Shown here one piece after another: positions 10,439-21,114 of a stretch of DNA of 64,000 bases; positions within the stretch are counted from its first letter, which is position 1; every line of letters starts with the position of its first letter. The stretch covers positions 69,501-133,500 of the forward strand of contig JAWQEG010001391.1 of the NCBI GenBank assembly GCA_033782935.1. Direction: 5' to 3'. The stretch is from Petrolisthes cinctipes (Eukaryota; Arthropoda; Malacostraca; Decapoda; Porcellanidae). The notes under the pieces were generated by a model. It was not told the origin of the DNA. It saw nothing but the letters and a program-made list of their open reading frames with translations, and ran no database searches. Made by a program: the position numbers and the translations under genes.

Positions 10439-10724
10439 AGCATAAGTTCGCTTCATTTCCACCTGTGTATGTATTAGTTATAGTGTTGTAATACAATTTT
10501 AATGCAGAGATGACAGATATAGTTCTCATATGGTAAATTATGTATGTTGTAATGTATTAGTTATAGTGTTGTAATACAATTTTAATGAAGAAATGACAGA
10601 TATAGTTCTCATATGGTAAATTACTTATGTTGTTAAAATAAAAACTGGTTTAGAATGCAAGTATCTGGTCATATTAGCAATATTAAATACATGAGATGGA
10701 CGCGAATTTATGCTGCTGGCTGTA
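10439..10724. mobile_element. Tc1/mariner-type MITE with internal duplication
   Basis: It starts TACAGTCGGCAGCATAAG and ends with the near complement TATGCTGCTGGCTGTA, with TA at both boundaries. Inside, a segment containing TTAGTTATAGTGTTGTAATA is duplicated in tandem (about 10488-10551 and 10555-10620). It is non-coding. Confidence 0.8.
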
Positions 10725-10855
10725 CATATTGAAGTTGTTCCTTAAGTTCTACTACCTTCTCCTTTAATGTCATATTTTCATTCCTTGTCATTTTAACACT
10801 TCTCTTCTACCTTCTCAATATTTTGTTATAAATTTCTGCTACCATACTGCTGTCT

Positions 10856-11292
10856 AAGGGGGTGCGGGAGTAGGGGGACAGGCTTGGGGGGGGAGGGTTT
10901 AGGGGGGTGCGGGAGTAGGGGACAGGCTTGGGGGGGTGCGGGAGTAGGGGTACAAGCTTGGAGGTGGGTAGAAAGCCTGCTCCCTATTTCCGCACCGCTC
11001 TAACCCCCCCCCCCCCAATCCTGTCCCCCTACTCCCGCAGCCCCCAATCCTGTCCCCTACTCCCACACCCCCCAAGCCTATCCCCCTACTCCTGCACCCC
11101 CCTAAACCTCCCCCAAGCCTGCCCCCTACTCCCTCATCCCCCAATCCTGTCCCCTACTCCCGCACCCCCCAAAATCCCCCTTCACCCCCCTAACCTTCAC
11201 CTCCCCCAATCCTGTCCCCTACTCCCACACCCCCCAAAATCTCCCTTCACCTCCCCCAAGCCTGTCCCCCTATTCCCGCACCCCCTTAACAC
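10856..11292. mobile_element. G-rich TTAA-flanked hairpin element
   Basis: A G-rich half (GGGGGTGCGGGAGTAGGGG units) is followed by a C-rich half (CCCCTACTCCCGCACCCCC units), so the strand can fold back. The right end reads GCACCCCCTTAA. Other copies or parts lie at 12929, 16620, 18672, 20495, 27086, 38388, 39666, 41390, 54820, 55129 and 57985. Proline-rich ORFs here are artefacts. Confidence 0.7.
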
Positions 11293-11474
11293 TAACTAAC
11301 TAAGTAACCTGTTTGTTGTCACTATTGGTGTTGGTTTTAGAATACAACACTTCATCTAACATTAATAACCTTATTTTCCATTTAGTATCTTGCCCAGAGT
11401 ATTTCATTACTGATCAAACTACATCTTTTAATCAAATACTATCATCTATCAATATATATATATCTCCCTTCTCT

Positions 11475-11857
11475 TAATGTTCACTTTGCTTCTACCTTCC
11501 TTTCCTTCCTTCCTTCCTTTCCTTCATTCCTTCCTTCCTTTTCTTAATGTTCACTCTGCTTCTCCCTGCCTCTCCTTCCTTCTTTCCTTTCCTTTCCTTC
11601 CTTTCTTTCTTTCTTTCTTTCTTTCTTTCCTTCCTTCCTTCCTTCATTCCTTCCTTCCTTCATTCCTTCCTTCCTTTTCTTAATGTTCACTCTGCTTCTC
11701 CCTGCCTCTCCTTCCTTCTTTCCTTTCCTTTCCTTTCCTTCCTTCCTTCCTTTCTTTCTTTCTTTCTTTCTTTCCTTCCTTCCTTCCTTCCTTTTCTTAA
11801 TGTTCACTCTGCTTCTCCCTGCCTCTCCTTCCTTCTTTCCTTTCCTTTCCTTCCTTC

Positions 11858-11908
<51 letters not shown>

Positions 11909-12265
11909 TCCTTCCTTCCTTCCTTCCTTCCTTTTCTTAATGTTCACCCTGCTTCTCCCTGCCTCTCCTTCCTTCTTTCCTTTCCTTTGCTTTCCTTTCC
12001 TTTCCTTTCCTTTCCTTCCTTCCTTCCTTCCTTTTCCTTTCCTTTTCCTTTCCTTTTCTTTCCTTTTCCTTTCCTTTCTTTCCTTCCTTCCTTCCTTCCT
12101 TCCTTTTCTTAATGTTTACTCTGCTTCTCCCTGCCTCTCCTTCCTTCTTTCCTTTCCTTTCCTTCCTTCCTTCCTTCCTTCCTTCCTTCCTTCCTTCCTT
12201 TTCCTTTCCTTTTCCTTTCCTTTTCCTTTCCTTTCTTTCCTTCCTTCCTTCCTTCCTTCCTTCCT
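11475..12265. repeat. polypyrimidine array with higher-order units
   Basis: A nearly pure C/T stretch of about 790 bases made of CCTT/CTTT runs, punctuated by six copies of a TTAATGTTCACTCTGCTTCT segment (about 11475, 11544, 11679, 11797, 11936, 12109). It is a higher-order satellite with homopurine-homopyrimidine character, so triplex (H-DNA) formation is plausible. The Ser/Phe/Leu and Lys/Glu/Arg ORFs are artefacts. Confidence 0.9.
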
Positions 12266-12533
12266 GAGAACACAAAAAGACACCAGCTCCTTCCAAGTGA
12301 TGTGTGTATGTCCGTGTCTGGATACTGTATGTATGTGTGTGTGTGTGTGTGTTTGGAGGCTTCTGATTCCTCCTAACTATGCCACAAAACAAGCTCCTTC
12401 CATATAGGTGTGTGTGTGTGTGTGTGTGTTAGAGAGAGTGGGAGAGAATGTGTGTGTGTGTGTGTGTTTCATGGTAATATTTGGAGGAATTATTTGTTTC
12501 ACATTTACCACCAACATTGTACTGTCTCTCTTA

Positions 12534-12825
12534 GGGTCGATTCCACAGTGGTTGGTATTGGTTTGTAAGCACGCAAACAAAAGAATGTTAGCCGTGTAAA
12601 TGACTTATGGGTGAAATATTTAATAATAATTTAATAATAATGATTATTATTATTATTAATATTATTATTAAATGACTTCTGGGTGAATTATTTAATGAAT
12701 TTGGTGAATAAACTATACAGTTATCATTATTATAACTGTTGGATAGATTTTGTGAATGTGGATACTCACCTTTTGGAAAATAATGAAGCCTTACAAGTGT
12801 GGTTGGTTGGGAAGCTAACAAACCA
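12534..12825 (+). mobile_element. foldback MITE, family A (3' truncated)
   Basis: It shares the CCACAGTGGTTGGTATTGG left end and the GGGTGAATTATTTAATG interior with the copy at 7921. The right inverted repeat breaks off after AACAAACCAT. An internal ATT expansion duplicates part of the interior. Confidence 0.7.
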
Positions 12826-12928
12826 TTTCTTCACTTATCTTTGCTCATCCATAAATTAAATAGGTTGTAATTTGTTATTACAGAGTTGTAGAGTTGAGTT
12901 GTAATAGAGACAAGACATAGAATTAACC

Positions 12929-13185
12929 TTAAGGGGGTGCGGGAATAGGGGGACAGGCTTGGGGGTGGGGGGGGTTAGGTGGGTGCAGGAATAGTGGGAC
13001 AGGTTTGGGGTGGGTAGAAAGCCTGTCCCCCTACTCCCGCACCCCCCCTCCCCCAAGCCTGTCCCCCTATTCCTGCACCCCCCAAGCCTGTCCCCCTATT
13101 CCCGCACCACCCAAACACCCCCCAAGCCTGTCCCATACTCCCGCACCCCCCTAAACCCCCCCCCAAGCCTGTCCCCCTATTCCCA
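12929..13185. mobile_element. G-rich hairpin element, right end lost
   Basis: It begins TTAAGGGGGTGCGGGAATAG, folds into a C-rich half, and is cut on the right by an ATT microsatellite at 13187. Confidence 0.7.
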
Positions 13186-13186
13186 T

Positions 13187-13376
13187 TATTATTATTATTA
13201 CTTTTATTATTATTATTATTACTTTTATTATTATTATTATTACTTTTATTATTATTATTATTACTTTTATTATTATTATTATTACTTTTATTATTATTAT
13301 TATTACTTTTATTATTATTATTATTACTTTTATTATTATTATTATTACTTTTATTATTATTATTATTGTTATTATT
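13187..13376. repeat. 21-bp ATT-based array
   Basis: Eight or so copies of a 21-bp unit made of ATT repeats plus CTTTT. The unit is a multiple of three, so it keeps Tyr/Phe and Ile/Val frames open on both strands without being coding. Confidence 0.9.
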
Positions 13377-13625
13377 AATTTCTTCACATATCTTTGCTCA
13401 TCCATAAATTAAATAGGTTGTAATTTGTTGTTACAGAGTTGTGGAGTTGTAACAAGAGACTGAGGAACCTTCATTGTTTGTTTGTTGTCCACTGTGTTCT
13501 TCCTTCCATCAACAACAACAACAGTACAAGCATTTACTATAGGACCTTGAGGAACAACAACAACAACTACAACATCAACTACTACTACTACAACTGTAAG
13601 TTTGTATGGAATTACATTGTTGTAT

Positions 13626-13727
13626 TTCTCTCTCTCTCTCCTTCATTCATTCATTCCTTTCTTCCATTCTCTCTCTCTTCCCTTCATTCTTCCATTTTCT
13701 CTCTCTCATTCATTCCATTCTTCCTTC

Positions 13728-13765
<38 letters not shown>
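13626..13765. repeat. TCTC/CATT pyrimidine-rich tract
   Basis: Imperfect (TC)n with CATTCATTC interruptions, ending in a pure (TC)n run at about 13734-13765. The flanking 13376-13625 is low-complexity ACA/CAA-rich sequence with no gene. Confidence 0.85.
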
Positions 13766-13768
<3 letters not shown>

Positions 13769-13895
13769 GGTCCAGATTTACTACCAACAAAATTCTGTCA
13801 CCTTAAGTGAATTCTCTAACAGGTCACAACATCTCATCATGTCCTTATGTTCTCTATCTTTTGGTTCTGTCCCTTCTGATTCTTCTGCTATGTTG

Positions 13896-14139
13896 TACAG
13901 TTGTGGTCAATAATAATCATCCACATATGGGTACCTCAAACGATTTACTGTGTAATGTTTTCACGTTCACATATGATGTTATTTTTTTAGGTAGTGTGTA
14001 GCTGCTTGTATTAAATTAAAAGATGGTACCTAACCTATTTAATGGAAAGCCTATAAGCTAAAAAAAAAAACATTGTACAGCTGTCAAACTCTTAGGTGAG
14101 TTACCCCTCTATGGATGATTATTTTTGACTACGACTGTA
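13896..14139. mobile_element. mariner-type MITE, full-length
   Basis: A left end of TACAGTTGTGGTCAATAATA is paired with a right end of TTTTTGACTACGACTGTA, with TA at both boundaries. Inside are CATCCACATATGGGTA and, in complement, the related ACCCCTCTATGGATGATT. It is about 244 bp and non-coding, and is a good reference copy for the family. Confidence 0.85.
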
Positions 14140-14253
14140 CAGTACTGTTCTTACATTTTGTTTTCTCAATCTATTTCTGTTAACTTATGAAATGTAAGCA
14201 GCTGTTTGTGTTTTGTCAAAGATTGTATTAAATGTTCAAGTACAGTAACATTC

Positions 14254-14472
14254 AATAATAATAATAATAATAATAAAAATAATAATAATAGTAATAATAA
14301 TAGTAATAATAATAGTAATAATAAAAATAATAATAGTAATAATAAAAATAATAATAATAGTAATAATAAAAATAATAATAATAGTAATAATAAAAATAAT
14401 AATAATAGTAATAATAATAGTAATAATAATAGTAATAATAGTAGTAATAATAGTAATAATAATAATAATATC
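14254..14472. repeat. compound (AAT)n array
   Basis: AAT repeats with regular AGT and AAA interruptions. The poly-Asn and poly-Leu ORFs are artefacts. 14520-14660 has two copies of a unit with ATAGTTTGGAGGAATCATTT. Confidence 0.9.
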
Positions 14473-14727
14473 AACCTAATTGCCCACTATGATTTATATA
14501 ATATACAGTTTGTATGTATGTATGTAGCTTGGAAAAAAAAAATAGTTTGGAGGAATCATTTGCTCCAGAATTACATTAGGAGTTTCTTGATTCCTTCAAA
14601 GTATGCATGTTGCTTGGGAAAAAAAAAAAAATAGTTTGGAGGAATCATTTGCTCCAGATTTATTATTATATATTTTCTATTTATATATGACCTTAACAAT
14701 AATTAATTTGTTTATTTTACAGGTATG

Positions 14728-14870
14728 TAGTGGGAGAGAGAGAGAAGAGGAGAACAACACGAGAGAGAGGAGGAGAAGAGAACAACACAAGAGAGAGGAG
14801 AAGAACAAGAGAACAAACACTACAAGAGAAGGACAACAAGACAGAAGAACACACAAGAACAAAACCTCTA
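14728..14870. repeat. purine-rich GA/GGA tract
   Basis: An imperfect polypurine sequence with AACAAC interruptions. A basic ORF crosses it but has no protein-like features. Confidence 0.75.
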
Positions 14871-14995
14871 ATATAATAGTGTATAATAACAGGAAATAAA
14901 AATTAAATACATTATTAATTATTATACTTTATTAAAAAACCTCTATAGTATTAACATAATTATAATTCCACCAGGTGAATAAATTAATTAATTTA

Positions 14996-15475
14996 TACCT
15001 GTAAGGGTGTAGGGTTCAATTAAAAATTATTGATGTTATTATAATATTTGTCTGTGTGTGTGTGTGTGAGAGAAATATCACACACACACAAACAAACAAA
15101 TATTATAATAACACCAGTAATAATTACATACATAAAAGAATGTAGGGTTTAAGTAAAAATTATTGATGTTATAATATTGTCTGTGTGTGTGAGAGAAATA
15201 CCACACACAGACAGACAAATATTATAACCATCAGTGATAATTACATACCTAAAACGATGTACAGTTCAAGTAAAAATTATTGATGTTATAATACTGTGTG
15301 TGTGGGAGAGAGAGATATCACTCACTCTCACTCACACAGACAGACAAATATTATAACATCAGGTTCAAGTAAAAATTATTGATGTTATTATAATACTGTA
15401 TGTGTGTGTGTGTGAGAGACATATCACACACACAGACAAATATTATTATAACATCAATGATAATTTTATACCTAT
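14996..15475. repeat. tandem array of TG/CA hairpins
   Basis: Four tandem units of about 110-130 bp. Each has AAAAATTATTGATGTTATAA, then (TG)n, GAGAGA, (CA)n or CACAGACA, then the complement TTATAACATCA...TAATT. Each unit is therefore an imperfect palindrome. Related units lie at 16125-16385. Confidence 0.85.
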
Positions 15476-15476
15476 A

Positions 15477-15646
15477 AAGTCCCATCCACACAAGGCAAAA
15501 AGACGCAACCCAGTGAAATTCTCTCGCTTTTTACCAGTGTTACCAGATCGAACGGTCTCTGGCAGCTATTTACCACTTGTGCCACACCCACGATATTGGT
15601 AACAGTGTCTGCCCGAAGTTTTTTTGCCTCGTGTGGAAGGAGCTTA
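15477..15646. mobile_element. MITE with CCACACGAGGCAAAAA ends, copy 1
   Basis: The left end CATCCACACAAGGCAAAAAG is complementary to the right end TTTTTTGCCTCGTGTGGAAG. A second copy is at 20593-20790, with the same interior (CAGTGAAATTCTCTCGCTTT, CGGTCTCTGGCAGC). The family is unassigned; a hAT-like MITE is possible. Confidence 0.75.
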
Positions 15647-16115
15647 AGAGTTCAAATATAACTTTAGGGGATAGTACAGTGTTGGTGGTAAATGTGGAGC
15701 AATTGATTCCTCCAAACTATTCCAACCAACAACAGGACACCATTGTCATGTTTCCTGGCATACTTTGGAGGAATCAAGATGCTCCAATGTAATTCTGGAG
15801 CAACTAATTCCTCCAAACTATTCCAAGCAACAACAGAACACCATTGTCAAAATGTTGAAGTTGTTTCCTGACATACTTTGAAGGAATCAAGACATTCCAA
15901 TATAAATCTGGAACAATTAATTCCTCCAAACTATTCCTGTAGTTTCCTGGAATAGTTTGGAGGAATCAAGACACTCCAATATAAATCTGGAACAATTAAT
16001 TCCTCCAAACTATTCCAAACAACAAAACAAACACCATTATTTTTGTTCATCTGGTTCTGTTTTCTGACATACTTTGGAGGAATCAAGATGCTCCAATGTA
16101 CCAACAGTGTATTAT
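15647..16115. repeat. TTGGAGGAATCA-family repeats
   Basis: Alternating forward TTTGGAGGAATCAAGA and reverse TGATTCCTCCAAACTATTCC segments, at least four of each, around AACAACA-rich linkers. The same core recurs in arrays at 18820-19240, 21470-21930, 38620-39040 and 42050-42705. Confidence 0.8.
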
Positions 16116-16124
16116 CTCCTTAGT

Positions 16125-16385
16125 GTTATTATAATACTGTGTGTGTGTGACAAATACACACACACACACACACAGATATTATAACAACAATATAACATTG
16201 TGTGTGTGACAAATACACACACACACACACACAGTTTTGATAACGACATTAACATTTTGTGTGCGTGTGTGTGTGCAGAGAGAAATATCAGACACACACA
16301 CACACACACAATATGTTACTGTTGTTATAATACCTGTGTGTGTGTGTGTGTGTTAGTGGAGAGAGAAACATCACACACACCGTAA
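16125..16385. repeat. (TG)n/(CA)n hairpin repeats
   Basis: Paired TG and CA tracts joined by ACAAATA or GAGAGAAA, flanked by TTATAATAC and its complement. They are related to the array at 14996-15475. Confidence 0.85.
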
Positions 16386-16592
16386 CTTCATAAAACACTC
16401 ACATTAACTAGTAGTAGTAGTAGTTGATGTAAGGATGAACACAGTGAATAATGAAGGTTGTTAAATCTCTTGTACAACTACACTCCACAAATCTGTAACA
16501 AAATACAACCTAATTAATTTAAAGGAAATTATTCAACTATATAATAATAACACAGAATATCATTTCTGGCTTAACCAAGAAGTATTATTAAA

Positions 16593-16857
16593 TTTGTTGG
16601 TGGATATTTGATTGTGACTGTACTTAAGGGGGTGCAGGAGTAGGGGACAGGCTTCGGGGGGAACTGGGGGGGTGCGGGAGTAGGGGGACAGGCTGGGGGG
16701 GGGGGTTAGGGGGGTGCGGGAATAGGGGACAGGCTTTCTACCCACCCCAAGCCTGTCCCCCTATTCCCGCACCCCCCCAGTTCCCCCCGAAGCCTGTCCC
16801 CTACTTCTGCACCCCCTTAAGTACAGTCACAGTAAAATATCCACCAACACTTTCCTT
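16593..16857. mobile_element. G-rich TTAA-flanked hairpin element, near-complete
   Basis: The core starts at TTAAGGGGGTGCAGG (about 16626) and ends GCACCCCCTTAA (about 16823). The outer flanks are also complementary: GGTGGATATTTGATTGTGAC on the left, and TCACAGTAAAATATCCACC on the right. The complete structure is thus a foldback of about 265 bp. The G-run spacing would permit G-quadruplexes. Confidence 0.75.
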
Positions 16858-16869
16858 CCATCGTAATAA

Positions 16870-16980
16870 ATATCTTGGTAATAAAGAACAACACGTGTAT
16901 GATTTAACAACACCTAATAATAATAATAATAATAATAATCTTGGTAATAAAGAACAACACGTGTATGATTTTGCACCACC
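16870..16980. repeat. short duplication around (AAT)n
   Basis: A segment with CTTGGTAATAAAGAACAACA occurs twice (about 16873 and 16939), separated by an AAT run. Confidence 0.75.
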
Positions 16981-17069
16981 TCATAATAATAATTGAGGGG
17001 GTTGAGTTGACGTAAAGTGTTGTATACAAAAAAGGCAGGGAGGAAGGAAAACCATTTCAAGAGAGATTC

Positions 17070-17392
17070 TCTTGTTGGTTAATTGGAAGGCTACTGATTA
17101 TTATTATTACTACTATTATTATTATTATTACTATTATTATTATTATTACTATTATTATTATTGCTATCATTATTATTATTATTATTATTATTACTATTAT
17201 TATTATTATTATTACTATTATTATTACTATTATTATTATTATTACTATTATTATTATTATTATTATCATTATTATTATTATAATAATAATTATTATTATT
17301 GAGTGCTACTGATTCCTCCTAACTCTACCAGAAAACACACTCTCAATGGTACTAATAATTAAGGGATGTGTTTGGAGGAATCAATAGCACTC

Positions 17393-17442
<50 letters not shown>

Positions 17443-17612
17443 TAATAATAGTAATAATAATAATGATAATAATAATAATGATAGTAATAATAATAATAGT
17501 GATGATAATAATAATAATAGTTATAATAATAATAATAATAATTATTATTATGATAATAATAATAATAATAATCACACACCTTCCAATTCACCAACAAAAT
17601 AATATCACCTTA
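17070..17612. repeat. large inverted repeat built on (ATT)n/(AAT)n
   Basis: The left arm has TGTTGGTTAATTGGAAGG and then (TTA)n to 17300. The centre has GAGTGCTACTGATTCCTCC and its complement GGAGGAATCAATAGCACTC. The right arm has (AAT)n to about 17570, then CCTTCCAATTCACCAACA. The whole block of about 540 bp can fold into one long hairpin. Confidence 0.85.
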
Positions 17613-17682
17613 AGTTGGAAGTAGTGTTGGTAAATCTGGAGTAAATTATTCCTCCAAACTATTTTTTCAAGCAAAAGAACAC

Positions 17683-17770
17683 CCATTATTATTATTATTA
17701 TTGTTGTTTTTATTATTATTATTTTTATTATTATTATTATTGTTTTTATTATTATTGTTTTTATTTTTGT
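17683..17770. repeat. (ATT)n tract
   Basis: ATT repeats with GTTTTT interruptions. Confidence 0.9.
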
Positions 17771-17799
17771 TCATGTGGTCCTTTTGTTCATCTGGTACC

Positions 17800-18150
17800 A
17801 GAAGGAATAAGAGAGATAAGAGACAAAGAAGGAATAAGAGAAAAAGAAATAAATAAATAATATAGAAGGAGGAATAAGAGAAAATAAGAGAATAAATATC
17901 TATGAAGGAAAAAAGAAAGCAAGGAGATAAAGAGAAGATATAGAAGAAGGAAATAGTAGAACGAATAAAGAGAGAGGAAAGGAGAAAGCAAGAATAAAGA
18001 GAGAGGAAGAGACAGAGGGGAAATAAGAGAAGATGGATAAAAGGAGAGGAGAAAGAGGAAAAATAAAGAGAGGCATAAGAAAAAAGGCAGAATAAAGAGA
18101 GGAGAGAGGAAAGAAAATAAAGAAGGAAGAAAGAACATGTTGATAAAGTG
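17800..18150. repeat. polypurine AGA-rich stretch
   Basis: Around 350 bases of almost pure A/G with AATAAGAGA-type units. It is non-coding, and the Leu/Ser/Phe-rich minus-strand ORF is an artefact. CA repeats (18208-18303) and CT repeats (18335-18420) follow. Confidence 0.85.
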
Positions 18151-18537
18151 TGTAAAGGAAAGGTTTGATAAAAGGTTAATATAGGAGAATATAAACCTAT
18201 CATTATGTCACACACACATACATACACACACACACAGACACACGTACACACACACACACACACAGACACACGTACATACACACACATACACACATACATA
18301 AACATATCAGGACCTCAGTAATCATTGTGTTCACTTTCTCTCTTGTGTTCTCCTTCTCTCTCTTCTCTTGTGTTCTCCTTCTCTCCTCTCCTCCTCCTCC
18401 TCTCTTCTTCTCTTTTCACTACACACCTGTAAAGTAGATAAATTAATTAGTAATAAACATATTTCTAAATCCAACCTACATACACATACATACAAACTGT
18501 ATATTATTATATAAATTAGACTGTACATACATACATA

Positions 18538-18780
18538 CAGTTGGTGTCAAATATAATGATCCATATAGGGGTAACTTGCCGTGACTCATGAAAAAATGGG
18601 ACCTCCCGTATCACTCATTTTGACTCGCCTTGACTCGCCTTGACTTAACTCGCTTGGTGTAAACGCAGCCTAAGGGGGTGCGGGAGTAGGGGACAAGGCT
18701 TGGGGGAGGGGGGGGGGGGTTTGGGGGTGCGGGAATAGGGGGACAGGCTTGTGGTGGGTAGAAGGCTTGTCTGTTGGTGG
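18538..18780. mobile_element. MITE end plus G-rich hairpin fragment
   Basis: A mariner-family end (TACAGTTGGTGTCAAATATA) at 18538-18580 is followed, at about 18670-18770, by a G-rich element fragment (AAGGGGGTGCGGGAGTAGGG). Confidence 0.65.
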
Positions 18781-18819
18781 TAAACTTGGAGCAAATAATT
18801 CCTCTAAATATTAACATGA

Positions 18820-19240
18820 AACACACACACCTACAGTATATGGAAGGAGTTGGTTTGGTGGCATAGTTTGGAGGAATCAGAAGCCTCCAAACACACACAC
18901 ACCTATTCTCTCTCCCTCCTCTCTAACACACACACACCTATATGGATGGAGCTTGTTTCATGGCATGGTTAGGAGGAATCAGAAGCCTCCACACACACAC
19001 ACACACACACACACCTATATGGAAGGAGCTTGTTTTGTGGAATAGTTTGGAGGAATCAGAACCCTCCAAACACACACACACACATTGTCTCTCCCTCTCT
19101 CTCTCTAACACACACACACATTCTCACTCACTCTCTCTCTCTCTCTCTAACACAAACACACACACCTATATGGAAGGAGGTGGTTTGTTGGCATAGTTTG
19201 GAGGAATCAGAAGCCTCCAAACACACACACACACAGACGT
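18820..19240. repeat. GGAGGAATCAGAAGCCTCC array with CA tracts
   Basis: Four units of TATGGAAGGAGCTTGTTTCA...GGAGGAATCAGAAGCCTCC separated by (CA)n or CT/CA tracts. The core GGAGG...CCTCC is itself a short hairpin. Confidence 0.85.
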
Positions 19241-19299
19241 GTGGTTTGGCACTCCCTGGGGCAGCCAAGGTCAGCATATTGACCTCTCATCCCACCTGC

Positions 19300-19530
19300 A
19301 CCACATTCACCATCATGAATGAAGAGGACAGTGAGGGAAATTGTTACAAACACAATGGTTACACTTTGTTATTCCCGTGCTGCTCTGTTCCAACTTAAAC
19401 GAGGATCAACTTACCCACCTGGTAATGTTGTTATCCGCCTAAAAATCCTCAGCCGGGGTTGTAAGGCAGGTAGGAACAAACACAGACCAATACCAGTGAT
19501 TACTACAACCCCCACCCCCCAAGTCTATCC
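19300..19530 (+). pseudogene. possible LINE ORF2 N-terminal scrap
   Basis: One plus-strand frame reads CYSRAALFQLKRGSTYPP and then RGCKAGRNKHRPIPVI. This resembles the pre-endonuclease N-terminus seen in many invertebrate LINE ORF2 proteins (a YSR...LL block, then RGCRxGR and IPV). No endonuclease follows; the frame runs into a C-rich, CCCAC-type sequence. I infer a short relic. A tandem 29-bp repeat (TTCCAGGTGACACAGTATTA) follows at 19637-19725. Confidence 0.4.
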
Positions 19531-20187
19531 CCTACACCCACCACACCCCCTTAGTACAGTACTATACAAAATACACCAGTATGAAAAGAGAATATGAGGC
19601 TGAGTGGAATAAAAAGGTCTCTGGTGACAAGCTTATTTCCAGGTGACACAGTATTACCAGCAGAGTTCCAGGTGACACAGTATTACCAGCAGAGTTCCAG
19701 GTGACACAGTATTACCAGCAGAGAGTGAAAGAGAGCTACACAGGGGAGTAGATCAATTTCAGGGCATAATATGTAAGAGAAAGAATTATGAAAGGTCCTA
19801 GTGTGAGCATGGAAATGAAAAACATGGACATGGAATCAAGGCTGGTATGGAATTATGCTAAAACTATGCTACAAAATTATGTTATTTTTTGTTGTACCTT
19901 TTGCATACACTTTGTGCACTTTACTCAAAGTATGACCATATATTCTACTGTCCACTATCCAGAATAGTATACAGATGATAAGGCAACGAAATCATTAGTG
20001 TTTTTGGAGATTGGTTGAGGGGAGATCTCCCAAAACACTCATTTGTGACAGATGTAAACAACAGATTGGTTACAAACACACTATTAAACATTACATCCTG
20101 AAAACCTTGAGTCAAAAAGACATTATGGACAAATGCTTTAATATTACCCAATTTGCAAATAAATCACTTTGGGCACGTGGTCCAGGA

Positions 20188-20334
20188 ATATGTGTAAGTC
20201 CACAAGGAAGGAAACAAACACAGAGTCCCAAGTGCTTTCGTGTATTCACATCTGTATTTCCCCTCAAGATGTGAATACACGAAAGAGCTTGGGACTCCGT
20301 GTTTCTTTCCTTCCTTGTGGACTTGCGCACATTA
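20188..20334. mobile_element. foldback MITE (about 145 bp)
   Basis: Arms of about 70 bp: the left has TAAGTCCACAAGGAAGGAAA and GTGCTTTCGTGTATTCACAT; the right has the complements, with few mismatches and only a short loop. It is non-coding. Tandem 50-60-bp duplications (TACAAGCAACT...CAAACCAAA) follow at 20356-20465. The 19740-20185 stretch before it holds nothing I recognise. Confidence 0.8.
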
Positions 20335-20494
20335 CACAATTTATACGTACCATATCATACAAGCAACTATCCGTACTCACTAACCAAGCAAACCAAACAA
20401 TGTAAACTGGATACAAGCAACTACTGTACTCACTAACCAAGCAAACCAAAGAATGTCAAAGTGGATAATATAATTGTACCATAATAGATTGATG

Positions 20495-20588
20495 GTCACT
20501 CTCCCCCAAGCCTGTCCTTTACTCCCGCACCCCCCCCGACCCACCCAAAACCCACCGCACCCCCCCCCCGACCCACAGCACCCCCTTA
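20495..20588. mobile_element. C-rich half of the G-rich hairpin family
   Basis: Degenerate CCCCCAAGCCTGTCC and CGCACCCCC units ending CACCCCCTTAA. Only one arm is present. Confidence 0.6.
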
Positions 20589-20592
20589 ATAT

Positions 20593-20790
20593 TAAGTCCC
20601 ATCCACACGAGAGCCAAAAAGACAGCAGGCACGGGCAACCCAGTGAAATTCTCTCGCTTTATACAAGTGTTACCATATCAAACGGTCTCTGGCAGCCATT
20701 TACCACTTGTGCCAACCACCCACCCACATTATTGGTAAAAGTGTCTGCCCGCAGTTTTTTTGCCTCTCGTGTAGAAGGAGCCTAACCAAG
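20593..20790. mobile_element. MITE with CCACACGAGGCAAAAA ends, copy 2
   Basis: Second copy of the element at 15477, with the same interior and inverted ends (CATCCACACGAG...CTCGTGTAGAAGGAGCC). A 20-30-base insertion near the left end distinguishes it. The AT-rich interval 20930-21090 holds nothing recognisable. Confidence 0.75.
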
Positions 20791-21114
20791 CAAACCAAAA
20801 TATGCACAATTGGATAAGATAATTGTACATATGGTACCATAATAATAGATTGTTGGTCACTCTCCATCCCTGTACAGTATCTTTGGATGATAACCCAACC
20901 CTGCTTCATTGTTCAAGCTCAAATTAAATAGAATGCAAAATATATATAATTTTTTATTCTTAATTTATTATTTATTTTGCAGTCATTTATTTATTCTTAA
21001 TTTGTTATTCTTCATTTATTATTTGTTTTGTATTCTTCAATAATAATGTAATTTGTATTCTTCATTCATTATTTATTATGAGGGTATTATTACACAAGTA
21101 CTGTGTTCTTGGCT

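Noticed and set aside
11544..12407. 286-residue Ser/Phe/Leu-rich ORF and the Lys/Glu/Arg-rich ORF opposite it
   Set aside because: Both are readings of the C/T-rich array. Composition is fully explained by CCTT/CTTT repeats.
17667..18305. 212-residue Leu/Ser/Phe-rich minus-strand ORF, which resembles a membrane protein
   Set aside because: It is the complement of a polypurine stretch plus ATT and CA microsatellites; no start context, no domain.
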